Of a DNA stretch of 64,000 bases, positions 47,478 through 58,126 are shown in pieces; the first letter of the stretch is position 1, and the number at the start of each line of letters is the position of its first letter. The notes beneath the pieces are model-generated. The model was given only the letters and a program-made list of their open reading frames with translations, was not told where the DNA came from and did no database searches. Location of the stretch: contig NZ_LMGA01000001.1 of the NCBI RefSeq assembly GCF_001427025.1, positions 1,773,884-1,837,883 on the forward strand. The letters are read 5' to 3'. This DNA comes from Mesorhizobium sp. Root554. Its GTDB lineage: Bacteria > Pseudomonadota > Alphaproteobacteria > Rhizobiales > Rhizobiaceae. Made by a program: the position numbers and the translations under genes.

Positions 47478-48389
47478 ATGGCACGCATGACCACAGCCGA
47501 ACGCCGCGGCTATCAGCAGATTTGCGGCGACAACGGCGCCATGATGGTGATCGCCTGCGACCAGCGCGGCGGTATGCGCACGCTGCTGGCCGCCGATCCG
47601 GCTGAACAGGCCAGGATCGGCAACGATGTTCTGGGGCTTACCAAGGCCGACATCGCAAAATACCTCGCCCGCCACGCTTCCTGCGTGCTGGTCGATCCGG
47701 TCTGCGCCGTTCCGCAGCTGGTGGATGACGGCACGCTCGACCGCGGCACCGCGCTTCTGATCGGGCTGGACGCTTCCGGGTGGGACACGTCCCCCGAAGG
47801 CTACCGCATTTCCAAGCTGGTCGAAGGCATCGGCGCGCGGCAGGTGCGCGCCTTTGGCGGCAATGGCGGCAAGATCATGGTCTACCTTCGCTCCGACACG
47901 CCGGCTGCGAATGACCGGAACATCGCGACGCTGAAAAAGGTCATCGACGATTTCGCCCGGGAAGATCTGCTGCTGGTGGTCGAATTCCTCACCTACCGGC
48001 TGGAGAACGAAAGCCCGGAGGCCTACCAGGCCAAGATACCGGAACTGATCCAGGGCGGAACGCAGATCTGCCTGGATGTCGGTTCGAAAGTGCTGAAGCT
48101 GCCTTATCCCGGCTCGGCCGAGTCCTGTGCGGCGGTCACCAAACTCGCCGGGGACGTTCCCTGGGCTGTGCTGTCGGCCGGCGTCGATCATGAAACCTTC
48201 CTTGGACAGGTCGAGACCGCTATGGCCAATGGCGCGTCAGGCGTCATCGCCGGCCGCTCCCTGTGGAAGGACTGCATCTCCCTCGACCGCGACGTGACGC
48301 GCCAGCGCCTCGAGACGATCGCCGTTCCGAGGCTGCGCGAAATACAGGCGATCATCGCCCGGCACTGGGCACCGGCGAAAGCCGCCTGA
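47478..48389 (+). CDS. Class I aldolase of the LacD/YihT (tagatose-1,6-bisphosphate aldolase) family
   Basis: A 303-residue DeoC/LacD-family TIM barrel. The start MMVIACDQRGGMRTLLAAD is diagnostic, LVVEFLTYRL near residue 160 and DVGSKVLKLPYP near residue 200 include the likely Schiff-base lysine, and WAVLSAGVDHETFL and GASGVIAGRSLWKD close the phosphate site. Members cleave tagatose 1,6-bisphosphate or 6-deoxy-6-sulfofructose 1-phosphate. AGGAGA precedes the ATG. It is followed by a ROK kinase fusion, and the pair looks like a kinase-aldolase unit. Confidence 0.85.
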   Translation: MARMTTAERRGYQQICGDNGAMMVIACDQRGGMRTLLAADPAEQARIGNDVLGLTKADIAKYLARHASCVLVDPVCAVPQLVDDGTLDRGTALLIGLDASGWDTSPEGYRISKLVEGIGARQVRAFGGNGGKIMVYLRSDTPAANDRNIATLKKVIDDFAREDLLLVVEFLTYRLENESPEAYQAKIPELIQGGTQICLDVGSKVLKLPYPGSAESCAAVTKLAGDVPWAVLSAGVDHETFLGQVETAMANGASGVIAGRSLWKDCISLDRDVTRQRLETIAVPRLREIQAIIARHWAPAKAA

Positions 48390-48404
48390 TTGAAGCCGCT
48401 CGAC

Positions 48405-49829
48405 ATGATCCGCACCACCGTCGGCGTCGACATCGGCGGCACTAATATACGCGCCGCGCGCGTAGGAGCCGATGGTAAAATCCTTGCTCGGGCACGCGCC
48501 GCCAGTTCGACCGACCCGACGGTGGTCATCGAACGGGTCGAGGCGCTTGTTGCCGGGATCGATGACGAAACGGTGCAAGGCATCGGCATTGGCGTGCCGG
48601 GTCAGGTGCATTTCGCCAGCGGACGCGTCCTCTCGGGCGGGTATGTCGACTTATCCGCGGTTCCCGTGCGCGAACGGCTCGAAGCGCGCTTCGGTCGCAA
48701 CGTCGTCATCGACAATGACGGCAACATGGCGCTGGTGGCCGAAGCGCGATGCGGAGCCGCGGTCGGCCGTTCTCATGCCGCGATGCTGACCATCGGCACC
48801 GGCATCGGCGGCGCGATCCTTGTGGACGGGAGCATCTTCCGGGGCGCCGGCGCCGCTGGACAACTCGGCCACATCGTCGTCGATCCTCAGGGTCTGCCCT
48901 GCAAATGCGGCCGCAATGGCTGCGTCGAAACCATGAGTTCGGGCACGGCGCTCGGCCGGCATATCGCGGAGGCCGGTCTTCCGGCAGCGACCACGGCGGC
49001 CAGCCTGCTGGAACGGCGCGCTTCCGGCGACGCGCTGGCGGACAAGGTGCTGCGTTCATGGGCGCAGCCGCTGCGTGCCGCAATCGACAGTCTTGCCGCG
49101 ACGCTTCATCCACAGACGATCGTCCTCGGCGGCGGGCTGGGCAGCGAGGCCGTCGCCGCGCTGTCGCCCTATCCGGACAAGTCGTCCTGGTTCAGCTACG
49201 AACTCGTCGCGGCCAGTCTCGGCGACGATGCCGGCGTCATTGGCGCCGCCCTGACGGCCCTGCCCTCCAGGCGGGCAGGAAAACGCCTCGTCATGGTCAA
49301 TGGCGTCCCGGCCAGCGGCAAGAGCAGCGTTGCCGCCGGCTTGGCCAAGGCAACAGGCTGGCCGGTGCTGTCGCTCGATACGATCAAGAACCCGTTCCTT
49401 GAAGAGATCGAAACCGTCGATCGACCGTTCAACCGCAAGCTCGGCCGCGCCAGCCTCAAGGCGATGTTCGCGGTGCTGGGCGAGGCGCCTGACGGAGCCA
49501 CATTCATCATGGATGCATGGTTCGGCTTCCAGCCGCGCGAATTCGTACAGGACCTGATTGACGCCGCCGGCATCGACACGATCGCCGAAATCTGGTGCTC
49601 GGCGCCGCCGGAGCTCATCGGCGACCGTTACAGCACCCGGACGGCCAGCCGGCTACCGGGGCACCCCGGCCCCGAATACGTCCCGGAACTCGTCGCGCTC
49701 GCATCCCGCGCCGAGCCTTCCCGCTTCGGTCCCGTTCACGAGGTCGACACGACGGCTGCCTTGGATACGATCACTATCCGCAAGTTTCTCGAACAGGTTT
49801 TCGACGGCCCGCGAGCTTGCGGCCCTTGA
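48405..49829 (+). CDS. ROK-family sugar kinase fused to a P-loop kinase domain
   Basis: A 474-residue two-domain protein. Residues 1-290 are a ROK kinase: phosphate loop VDIGGTN (9-14), catalytic Asp105 (IDNDGN), LTIGTGIGGAIL, and the zinc motif with His156, Cys166, Cys168 and Cys173. Residues 295-474 are a separate P-loop kinase: Walker A GVPASGKSS (300-308), LSLDTIK (Asp325) and a lid-like RTASRLPGHPGPE, resembling zeta-toxin/AAA_33 small-molecule kinases. ATG 48405 is chosen; a TTG at 48390 touches the aldolase stop. It is co-transcribed with the aldolase. The fusion is unusual; a double phosphorylation feeding the aldolase is a hypothesis. Confidence 0.85.
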   Translation: MIRTTVGVDIGGTNIRAARVGADGKILARARAASSTDPTVVIERVEALVAGIDDETVQGIGIGVPGQVHFASGRVLSGGYVDLSAVPVRERLEARFGRNVVIDNDGNMALVAEARCGAAVGRSHAAMLTIGTGIGGAILVDGSIFRGAGAAGQLGHIVVDPQGLPCKCGRNGCVETMSSGTALGRHIAEAGLPAATTAASLLERRASGDALADKVLRSWAQPLRAAIDSLAATLHPQTIVLGGGLGSEAVAALSPYPDKSSWFSYELVAASLGDDAGVIGAALTALPSRRAGKRLVMVNGVPASGKSSVAAGLAKATGWPVLSLDTIKNPFLEEIETVDRPFNRKLGRASLKAMFAVLGEAPDGATFIMDAWFGFQPREFVQDLIDAAGIDTIAEIWCSAPPELIGDRYSTRTASRLPGHPGPEYVPELVALASRAEPSRFGPVHEVDTTAALDTITIRKFLEQVFDGPRACGP

Positions 49830-50163
49830 TTGACATGCCTTCGCACAGCCCAATCCAGTTCTGCCGATAAGGCGTCGCTTCTACAGCTTTCAGCTTTAGG
49901 GAACGCCGAACAGACTTCGCACCACCGCCGCCGCCGCCGCGCAACGGTCCGGAATCGGTCAGCACACCGATCGTCGAGGCCTGTCACATGAAGGACCCCA
50001 GAAACTTAAATCCTTGATAAAACAGCCGCTTGTAGTCGTCTCCCGATTCACTTTCGAAAGCTGCAGCCGCATACCCTCAAAGATTCCCCAATGGATATTT
50101 CGCATCCGCTTGACCGCTTCGTAATTACTTTCTAAGGTTTAGAAATTAATTAGGGAGAAAGCA
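49830..50163. other. 334-base noncoding region upstream of the ROK regulator
   Basis: No supported gene. From left: an imperfect inverted repeat CTACAGCT-TTC-AGCTTTAG (49881-49899) nested inside GGCGT/ACGCC arms, which may be a transcript end for the kinase gene; then a less GC-rich stretch to 50163 that should contain the promoter of the ROK-importer-sulfatase operon and the palindrome at 50129-50145. Confidence 0.6.
50129..50145. promoter_or_regulatory. Palindrome before the ROK regulator, candidate operator
   Basis: TTTCTAA-GGT-TTAGAAA is a perfect 7-base inverted repeat with a 3-base spacer, 18 bases before the TTG start of the ROK repressor. The position, overlapping the expected promoter and leader, suits autorepression of the whole downstream operon. 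Confidence 0.6.
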
Positions 50164-51288
50164 TTGGGCGCGCATCACGGCCAGATTCTGCGCATCCTGC
50201 GCGATGAAGGCCCGCAATCGCGGGCGGCGCTGGCGCGGCGCTCCAAACTGTCCGCAACCACCCTCACCCATGTCACGGCGCATCTCCTGCGCGACGGGTC
50301 TGTCCTCGAGAGCGAGACGAGCGGCTCGATCGGCGTCGGCCGGCCGGCGCAGGCCGTGCGCCTGGTGCCCGACGCGCACAGCGTCGCCGGCGTGCATATC
50401 GGCGCCGGCCATGTCCAGGTCGCGATTACCGACCTGAAGGCGGCCCCCAAAGCGACCGCATCCTTCGAGTTCGATGTCCACGGGGCCGATCCTGACCGCG
50501 TGGTCAGCGACGTCGCGGCCATGGTCATGAAACTGGCAGCCGAGGTGCAGATCGACACCGGCAAATTGCTCGGCATCGGCGTCGGCGTGCCAGGCCCGGT
50601 GGATTTCGAGCGGCGCACCGCGCTGGCCTCGATCAATGTCGGCTGGCGCAATGTCCCCATTGCCGGCAAGCTGGAGCGCGCCATCCGCCTGCCGACCGTG
50701 GTCGAACACAACGTGACGGCAATGGCGTTGGCCGAAAGCTGCTACGGCATCGGCAGGCAAGTGCCGGCGCTGCTGTTTGTCTATCTGAAGACCGGCCTTG
50801 GCGCTGGGCTGGTGGTGGACGGCGTGCCGTTCCGTCCCGGCGGCCACGGCGCCGTCGAACTTGGCCATATCCAGATTACGCCTGACGGTGCGCGCTGCGC
50901 CTGCGGCAACCGCGGTTGCCTGGAAACATTCCTTTGCGAAAAAGCGCTCATGGCGGCGGCGGGCGTTATAGGTTCCGCGCCTGCCGATCTCATGGCGAGG
51001 GTCGAGCAGAACGGTCCGGCCTGGGATACCGTCATCGAGCATCTCACCACCGCCCTCGCCAGCGCGGTCAATCTCTTGACGCCCGATCTCATCGTCTTCG
51101 GCGGCTATCTCGGCCAGGCACCGGAAAGCCTGTTCGAGCGCCTTCGCGCCGACGTGCCGCCGCGTGTCATGCCGCATATGCGCGAAATCCTGAAATTCGA
51201 ACGCACCAGCTTCGGCGCGCAGAGCGGCGCTATCGGCGGCGCTGCCGTGGCGCTGGATCATTTCTTCTATTCGGGGGCACTGCATTGA
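50164..51288 (+). CDS. ROK-family transcriptional regulator
   Basis: A 374-residue NagC/XylR-type ROK repressor: N-terminal winged helix ([20 protein letters not shown], then [14 protein letters not shown]), then a ROK domain with [20 protein letters not shown] and the zinc motif [10 protein letters not shown] near residue 245. The kinase phosphate loop is degenerate, as expected for a sugar sensor. Start TTG 50164 is supported by AGGGAG six bases upstream. Its stop overlaps the permease start (TTGA), so it leads the importer-sulfatase operon and probably represses it until the sugar ligand is present. Confidence 0.9.
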   Translation: MGAHHGQILRILRDEGPQSRAALARRSKLSATTLTHVTAHLLRDGSVLESETSGSIGVGRPAQAVRLVPDAHSVAGVHIGAGHVQVAITDLKAAPKATASFEFDVHGADPDRVVSDVAAMVMKLAAEVQIDTGKLLGIGVGVPGPVDFERRTALASINVGWRNVPIAGKLERAIRLPTVVEHNVTAMALAESCYGIGRQVPALLFVYLKTGLGAGLVVDGVPFRPGGHGAVELGHIQITPDGARCACGNRGCLETFLCEKALMAAAGVIGSAPADLMARVEQNGPAWDTVIEHLTTALASAVNLLTPDLIVFGGYLGQAPESLFERLRADVPPRVMPHMREILKFERTSFGAQSGAIGGAAVALDHFFYSGALH

Positions 51289-52085
51289 GCACCGCTGCGA
51301 CGCCGCCCGAGACCGAATTGCGGGAACGGCCATCCAACCGGCTGCTGCCGCTGGCGTTGAACATCTTCGCCTTCGCTGTCGGCATCGCCGTCTGGTGGGC
51401 CATCACCGCCACCGGCGCGGTCGTCCTGCCGGGGCCGCAGGAGGTGTTCTGGAAAGCCCTCGAGCTGATCCGGAGCGGTCAGCTCTTCATCGACATCTTT
51501 GCCAGCCTGCGCCGCGTGCTGACCGGCTTTGTGCTGGGCGCCGCGCTGGCGATACCGGTCGGCTTCCTGATGGGCTGGTACAAGGTCGCCCGCGCGCTGA
51601 TCGAACCCTATGTGCAGTTCTTCCGCATGATCCCGCCGCTGGCGGTGATCCCGCTCGCCATCGTCACCATGGGCATCGACGAAGCGCCGAAGATCTTCGT
51701 CATTTTCCTCGCCTCGTTCCTGTCCTGCGTCGTCGCCACCTATCAGGGCGTCATCAGCGTCGACCGAACCCTGATCAACGCCGCCCGGGTTCTCGGCGCG
51801 AAGGATTCGACCATCTTCCCGCGCGTCATCATCCCGGCCTCGATCCCCTTCATTCTGGTCGGCGTACGCATCGGCCTTGGCTCCGCCTGGGCGACGGTCG
51901 TCGCCGCCGAACTGATCGCGGCGCAATCCGGCCTCGGTTTCCGCATGCAGCAGGCGCAGCTCTACTACGACCTGCCCATCATCTTCGTCAGCCTCATCAC
52001 CATCGGCATCCTCGGTCTCCTCATGGATCGCCTGTTGCAGGCGACCGAACGCCGCCTCACCCAATGGCAGGAACGCGCGCAATGA
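51285..52085 (+). CDS. Nitrate/sulfonate/taurine-type ABC transporter permease
   Basis: A 266-residue SsuC/TauC-type permease with about six membrane segments. Coupling motif [20 protein letters not shown] near residue 160 and [17 protein letters not shown] near residue 195 are typical. The start is TTG 51285, overlapping the ROK stop; longer in-frame starts would lie inside the ROK gene in a wrong frame. It overlaps the ATPase gene by 4 bases. The family imports sulfonates, taurine, nitrate and thiamine precursors. Here a sulfate ester is plausible because a sulfatase follows. Confidence 0.9.
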   Translation: MSTAATPPETELRERPSNRLLPLALNIFAFAVGIAVWWAITATGAVVLPGPQEVFWKALELIRSGQLFIDIFASLRRVLTGFVLGAALAIPVGFLMGWYKVARALIEPYVQFFRMIPPLAVIPLAIVTMGIDEAPKIFVIFLASFLSCVVATYQGVISVDRTLINAARVLGAKDSTIFPRVIIPASIPFILVGVRIGLGSAWATVVAAELIAAQSGLGFRMQQAQLYYDLPIIFVSLITIGILGLLMDRLLQATERRLTQWQERAQ

Positions 52086-52876
52086 CGGCCGGGACGCAAC
52101 CGAAAATCTCGTTCCAGAACGTCACCCGCCGCTTCGGCGAGGGCGACAAGTCGTTTCTGGCGCTGGACCGGCTCAACCTCGACATCGCCGACGGCGAATT
52201 CGTCACCGTCGTGGGCCCTTCCGGCTGCGGCAAGTCGACGGCAATGAACATCGCCGCCGGCCTGACCGACGCATCCGACGGCAAGGTGCTGGTCGATGGC
52301 AGATCCGTTTCCGGTCCCGGACCGGAGCGCGGCGTGATCTTCCAGCAATATGCGCTGTTTCCCTGGCTGACGGTGCGCCAGAACGTCGAGTTCGGCCTGC
52401 GCATCAAAGGCATGCCGAGGGCCGAGCGTCGCCGCGTCTCCGACCATTTCATCGATCTCGTCGGCTTGAAGGATTTCGCCGACGCGCTGCCCAAGACGCT
52501 ATCCGGCGGCATGAAGCAGCGCTGCGCCATCGCCCGCGCCTATGCCGTCAACCCGACCATGCTTTTGATGGACGAGCCGTTCGGCGCGCTCGACGCGCTC
52601 ACCCGCGTCAACATGCAGGACCAGCTTCTGGACACATGGAGCCGCGAGCGCCGCACCGTCATCTTCATCACCCACGATGTCGACGAGGCGGTCTACCTCG
52701 CCAACCGGGTCATCGTCATGGCCGCGCGTCCCGGACGCCTGCACAAGATCATCCCGGTCGACCTGCCCTATCCGCGCACCGAGGAAATGCGGCTGTCGCC
52801 CGAGTTCGCGGCGATCCGCAATCAGGTCTGGCACGCCGTCTATCACCAGAAACCACAAGTCGAAGCAAAACACTGA
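52082..52876 (+). CDS. Nitrate/sulfonate/taurine-type ABC transporter ATP-binding protein
   Basis: A 264-residue SsuB/TauB-type ATPase: Walker [11 protein letters not shown]-loop [12 protein letters not shown], signature [14 protein letters not shown], Walker [13 protein letters not shown] and H-loop [10 protein letters not shown]. It overlaps the permease gene by 4 bases and is followed 18 bases later by the binding-protein gene. Confidence 0.93.
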   Translation: MTAGTQPKISFQNVTRRFGEGDKSFLALDRLNLDIADGEFVTVVGPSGCGKSTAMNIAAGLTDASDGKVLVDGRSVSGPGPERGVIFQQYALFPWLTVRQNVEFGLRIKGMPRAERRRVSDHFIDLVGLKDFADALPKTLSGGMKQRCAIARAYAVNPTMLLMDEPFGALDALTRVNMQDQLLDTWSRERRTVIFITHDVDEAVYLANRVIVMAARPGRLHKIIPVDLPYPRTEEMRLSPEFAAIRNQVWHAVYHQKPQVEAKH

Positions 52877-52894
52877 CAGGGAGGAATTTTTGAG

Positions 52895-53881
52895 ATGAAC
52901 GTCACGAGAAGAAGCTTTCTCGCGCTCTCGGCAGCCGCCGGCGTAGCCGTTCCGGCTGTGCTGTCCGCAACGAGCCCGGTATTCGCGCAGGCAAAGCCGG
53001 TGCGGGTCGGCTATATCGCCGATTATTTCGGCACCAGCCTGACCGCCATCGCCAGCGACCAGGACCTCTGGGCCAAGCACGGGCTGGAGCCGGAGCTGAA
53101 AGTCTTCACCAACGGCCCGATCCAGATCCAGGCGCTCGGCGCCGGGTCGCTGGATTTCGGCTATGTCGGTCCGGGCGCCCTGTGGCTGCCCGCGTCGGGC
53201 AAGGCGAAGCTGATCGCCATGAACGCGCTTGGCCTGTCCGACCGCGTCATCGCCCAGGCCGGCTTCAGCACGATGGCGGACCTGAAAGGCAAGAAGATCG
53301 GCGTCCCGGAAGGCACGTCGGGCGACATGCTGCTGCGTCTGGCGTTGGCCAAGGCCGGAATGCAGATCGGCGATGTGGAAGTGATCAAGATGGATCCGCC
53401 GACCGTCGTTTCCGCCTTCGCTTCGAAACAGATCGACGGCGCCGGCATCTGGTATCCGCTGGTCGGCGTCATCAAGAAGACCGTCCCGGACCTCGTCGAA
53501 GTGGCCAAGAGCGCCGATTTCTATCCCCAGAACTCTTTCCCGTCGGCCTTCGTCACCCGCAACGATGTGGCCGAGAAGGACCCTGACCTCGTCAAACGCA
53601 TGATTGCGGTGCTGAAGGACGCCAACGACTACCGCGCCGCCGACGTGCCGCGCTCGGTCGAGATCACCGCCAAATTCCTCGGCGTGCCGGCCGACCCGCT
53701 GGTCACCGAAAGCCAGAACGGCAAATTCCTGACATCGGCCGAGTTCGTCGCCGCGACTAAGGACGGTTCGGTGGCCGGCTGGCTCAAGGGCCTGAACGAC
53801 CAGTTCGTCGGCTTCGGCAAGCTGAAGGATCCGCTCGATCCCAAGGACTACTATCTCGGCGACCTCTACGCCGGCGGCTGA
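52895..53881 (+). CDS. Nitrate/sulfonate/taurine-type ABC transporter substrate-binding protein
   Basis: A 328-residue NMT1/SsuA-like binding protein. The signal peptide has a twin-arginine start (TRRSFLALSAAAGVAVPAVL) and a cleavage-like site at PVFAQA (about residue 31), so Tat or Sec export is possible. Mature sequence KPVRVGYIADYFGTSLTAIA and the ligand-cleft segment GYVGPGALWLPASGKAKLI fit the family. AGGGAGGA precedes the ATG by nine bases. It ends 101 bases before the sulfatase gene. Ligand probably carries a sulfate or sulfonate group; inferred. Confidence 0.9.
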   Translation: MNVTRRSFLALSAAAGVAVPAVLSATSPVFAQAKPVRVGYIADYFGTSLTAIASDQDLWAKHGLEPELKVFTNGPIQIQALGAGSLDFGYVGPGALWLPASGKAKLIAMNALGLSDRVIAQAGFSTMADLKGKKIGVPEGTSGDMLLRLALAKAGMQIGDVEVIKMDPPTVVSAFASKQIDGAGIWYPLVGVIKKTVPDLVEVAKSADFYPQNSFPSAFVTRNDVAEKDPDLVKRMIAVLKDANDYRAADVPRSVEITAKFLGVPADPLVTESQNGKFLTSAEFVAATKDGSVAGWLKGLNDQFVGFGKLKDPLDPKDYYLGDLYAGG

Positions 53882-53982
53882 TGCCCGATGACGCAAAGAC
53901 CGCGTCGGCCCATGCGGCCGGCGCGGCTCTCCGGATTTGAAAAGCGCGCCCCCCATGCCGCGTCGATGGACCAGAATTGCAC

Positions 53983-55542
<1,560 letters not shown>

Positions 55543-55549
55543 GGCGCGC

Positions 55550-56485
55550 GTGAGCTGCTGCACGATATCGCGCGGCGACGAACTGCCGGCTGCCGCCCCC
55601 CGGGCCGGCGACGCGCCGGCACCGGCTGGGGCGGTCGCAACGGTGCCGAGGGTTCGTTTCGACCCGGCCCGGACATTCGTGGGCACCAACGAACCCTTCA
55701 TCGCCGGTGACGGCGAAGGCCCACGACGCCCGGTCCGGCTTCGCGCCTTTGAGTTGGAAACGACGACCGTCACCAACGCCAGGTTCGCGGCCTTCGTCGC
55801 CGCCACAGGATATGTGACGGAAGCCGAACGGTTCGGCTGGTCGCCTGTGTTCAGGCTTCTGCTGCCGCAAGGCGCGCGCTATATGCCGACCACCGGCCCG
55901 ACGCCATGGTGGGTCCGCGTCGACGGCGCATTCTGGAAGGCACCGGAAGGTCCCGGCAGCGACCTCTCCGGGCGCGAGGATCACCCGGTCGTGCAGGTCT
56001 CGTGGAACGATGCCAACGCCTTTGCGAAGTGGTGCGGCGGCAGACTGCCCGGCGAAGCGGAATGGGAACATGCCGCGCGTGGCGGCCTGCCCGACCCCCG
56101 CTTTCCCTGGGGCGACGACGAACCCGGCGACGACAATGTTTTGTGCAATATCTGGCAGGGCAGCTTCCCCCGCTTCAACACGCTGGCCGACGGCTATCTC
56201 GGCACCAGCCCCGTCACTGCCTTCCAGCCCAACGGCTCGGGACTTTACGGCATGGCCGGCAATGTCTGGGAGTGGACGGTCGACGCCTACCGCATCCACT
56301 CAGTTGGGCGGGAAGCCAAGGAGCGTAACGAACAGGCCCTTCGCGATGGTGACAAAGTGGTCAAGGGCGGGTCGTTCCTCTGCCACAAAAGCTACTGCTA
56401 CCGCTACCGGATCGCCGCGCGCTCCTTCATGAGCGCCGACTCCTCCACCAGCAATGCAGGCTTTCGCGTCGCGTATGACGGGTAA
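55550..56485 (+). CDS. Formylglycine-generating enzyme (sulfatase-maturing, aerobic type)
   Basis: A 311-residue SUMF1/FGE-sulfatase-domain protein. Unlike many family members it keeps both active-site cysteines, Cys278 and Cys283, in GGSFLCHKSYCYRYR, the motif equivalent to human Cys336/Cys341, plus GMAGNVWEWTVD near residue 235. It has the short N-terminal MSCC start seen in bacterial FGEs and no signal peptide. Start codon GTG 55550. It oxidises the sulfatase cysteine to formylglycine with copper and oxygen. Direct adjacency to sulfatase 1 makes that its partner; sulfatase 2 is a second likely client. Confidence 0.95.
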   Translation: MSCCTISRGDELPAAAPRAGDAPAPAGAVATVPRVRFDPARTFVGTNEPFIAGDGEGPRRPVRLRAFELETTTVTNARFAAFVAATGYVTEAERFGWSPVFRLLLPQGARYMPTTGPTPWWVRVDGAFWKAPEGPGSDLSGREDHPVVQVSWNDANAFAKWCGGRLPGEAEWEHAARGGLPDPRFPWGDDEPGDDNVLCNIWQGSFPRFNTLADGYLGTSPVTAFQPNGSGLYGMAGNVWEWTVDAYRIHSVGREAKERNEQALRDGDKVVKGGSFLCHKSYCYRYRIAARSFMSADSSTSNAGFRVAYDG

Positions 56486-56491
56486 GCCACA

Positions 56492-56644
56492 CTACGCCTT
56501 GCCTTGGCCAGAACCCTGTTTGCGGTCGTGGGCCGGACCCGGGCCACGCATATAATACCGTTCCGGATGGTAGCGATCTTTGTGGATCGCGTTGACCAAG
56601 CGAGACAGGCGGCGCGCGATGATGATCCTGATCGAGCGTTTCAT
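56492..56644 (-). CDS. Small basic protein (50 codons) after sulfatase 2, unrecognised
   Basis: An ATG-initiated 50-codon frame 21 bases downstream of the sulfatase 2 stop, with AAGGAGAGG in the gap (11 bases before the ATG). The product is strongly basic: residues 1-20 are RSIRIIIARRLSRLVNAI-like, possibly an amphipathic helix, followed by a YHPERYYMRGPGP segment and a polar tail. The stop sits 7 bases from the convergent FGE stop. No family is recognised. A ribosome-binding site and the fit in the gap favour a real gene, but length and lack of homology keep it uncertain. Confidence 0.45.
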   Translation of the reverse strand: MKRSIRIIIARRLSRLVNAIHKDRYHPERYYMRGPGPAHDRKQGSGQGKA

Positions 56645-56665
56645 CTCGGCACCGCCCTCTCCTTC

Positions 56666-58042
56666 TCAGTTCTTGACCGCGTCGACGTCACGTTCCTGAT
56701 CCTTGAAGCCAAGCAGGTCGGTTGCCTTCAGACGGTACTGGCGCGAATAGCGCGGGGCAGCGTCAAGCACGGTTGGCGTTGCGCCCTCGATCTCGTCGAT
56801 CCAGGCTAGCAGCCGCGCCTTGAGCCCATCGGCGACTTCGCGGAAGGCATCCATGCCGACGAGATTGACCATCTCGTAGGGATCGTTGTCGAGATCGTAG
56901 AGGTAGCTCTCGCGGTAGACGTCCGAACTGGCCAGATCCTTGTCATATTCGGAGGTGACGCCGTATTTCCAGCGGTGCGTGCGCAACGCCCGCCCCGTCT
57001 CGGTCTCGCTGATCTGGAAGAAGACATCCTGCCGCCAGGGGAGCCGCGCGTCGCGGACCACCGGCATAATCGACTGACCCGTCATCGAATCGGGTACCTC
57101 CAGCCCCGCCGCATCGATCAGGGTCGGCGCGACATCGATGGTGCTGAACAGCGCCTTCACCTGGCCGCCGGCCATGAAGCCCGGACCGGTGATCATCGTC
57201 GGCACGCGCACAGCGCTTTCGTGGCAGGAGCGCTTGTACTCGCTGTTGCGCGTCTTGAAGTGGCAGGCATGGTCGGAGGTGAACATGACGATCGTGTTGT
57301 CGAGCATGTCGAGGCTCTTCAGCGCGTCGATCAGCCGGCCGAATGCTTCGTCCAGACGCTTCACCATCCCGTAATAGCCGCCCAGATGCCAGCTGCTGGT
57401 CCCCTTCAGCGTCGCAAGGTCCGGCGGCGTCCACTGCGTGGCCGTCATCGCCTCGCGATAGCCGTCCGGTGGCGGATAATCATCGACATGGTTCTGGTGA
57501 TGCGGCTCAAGGAACGACAGGAACAGGAAGAACGGGTCCTCCTGATGCTGGTCGCAATAGCGGATCGCCGCGTCTGTCAGCGCGTCGACCCGGTAGCCCG
57601 GCAGCTTCTTTTTGTTATCGTTGTCGTCGAACAGCACGGCATCATAGGAATCCGAGACGAACTCGGCCAGATTGGCGCCGAGCCAGCTTTGATAGCCGCC
57701 GCGCTGGTGCTTGCGCACCGGATCCTCGCTGCCGAGATGCCACTTGCCGATATAGCCGGTTGAGTAGCCGTTGCGCGCGAACACCTTGGCGATCGTCTCG
57801 GCATCGTCCGCCAGCGGGATGCCGTTGCGGAACACGCCGGTCTGCGTGGCGAACTGGCCGGTCTGCATGGACGAGCGCGCCGGGCCGCAGAGCGGCTGGC
57901 TGGTGAAGGAATGGAACAGATGCGTGCCGCCACGCGCCAGCCGGTCGAAATTCGGCGTCAGCCCCATGGGATTGCCATGCACCCCGGTGGTGTCGTGCCG
58001 CTGCTGATCGGTGAAGAAGACGATGACGTTGGGTTTTTTCAT
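56666..58042 (-). CDS. Formylglycine-dependent sulfatase 2 (cytoplasmic)
   Basis: A 458-residue type I sulfatase. The modification motif is CGPAR (cysteine 52), with alanine instead of the usual serine. FFTDQQRHD near residue 10 and MFTSDHACHFKTRNSEYKRS near residue 285 supply metal ligands, and YIGKWHLGSED the active-site Lys-His. It starts directly with KKPNVIVFF, with no signal peptide, so it is cytoplasmic. ATG 58042 was chosen because residues upstream in the open frame do not resemble the family. A 15-base motif shared with the CUT1 importer promoter lies 84 bases upstream. Confidence 0.93.
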   Translation of the reverse strand: MKKPNVIVFFTDQQRHDTTGVHGNPMGLTPNFDRLARGGTHLFHSFTSQPLCGPARSSMQTGQFATQTGVFRNGIPLADDAETIAKVFARNGYSTGYIGKWHLGSEDPVRKHQRGGYQSWLGANLAEFVSDSYDAVLFDDNDNKKKLPGYRVDALTDAAIRYCDQHQEDPFFLFLSFLEPHHQNHVDDYPPPDGYREAMTATQWTPPDLATLKGTSSWHLGGYYGMVKRLDEAFGRLIDALKSLDMLDNTIVMFTSDHACHFKTRNSEYKRSCHESAVRVPTMITGPGFMAGGQVKALFSTIDVAPTLIDAAGLEVPDSMTGQSIMPVVRDARLPWRQDVFFQISETETGRALRTHRWKYGVTSEYDKDLASSDVYRESYLYDLDNDPYEMVNLVGMDAFREVADGLKARLLAWIDEIEGATPTVLDAAPRYSRQYRLKATDLLGFKDQERDVDAVKN

Positions 58043-58126
58043 GGCTTGCGTCCTGGCACATCGCGGTGCGGACGCCTGTCCGCCGCCTTTATGCGGGCCA
58101 CCATAATCGGACGGGTCGGGCAGAAA

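Noticed and set aside
47478-48389. Sulfoquinovose pathway (YihT aldolase with AGE-type YihS isomerase)
   Set aside because: An AGE-family isomerase, a LacD/YihT-type aldolase and kinases are present, but they are in separate operons. No sulfoquinovosidase or sulfolactaldehyde enzyme is recognised, so the assignment would be over-reading.
49830-50163. Possible transferred or attachment-site DNA in the less GC-rich gap
   Set aside because: No integrase, tRNA, direct repeats or insertion-sequence ends nearby; a promoter region with an operator explains the lower GC.
50916-51284. N-terminal extension of the sulfonate-type permease into the ROK gene
   Set aside because: Same reason: arginine-rich shadow sequence, while TTG 51285 gives a normal permease start with coupling to the ROK stop.
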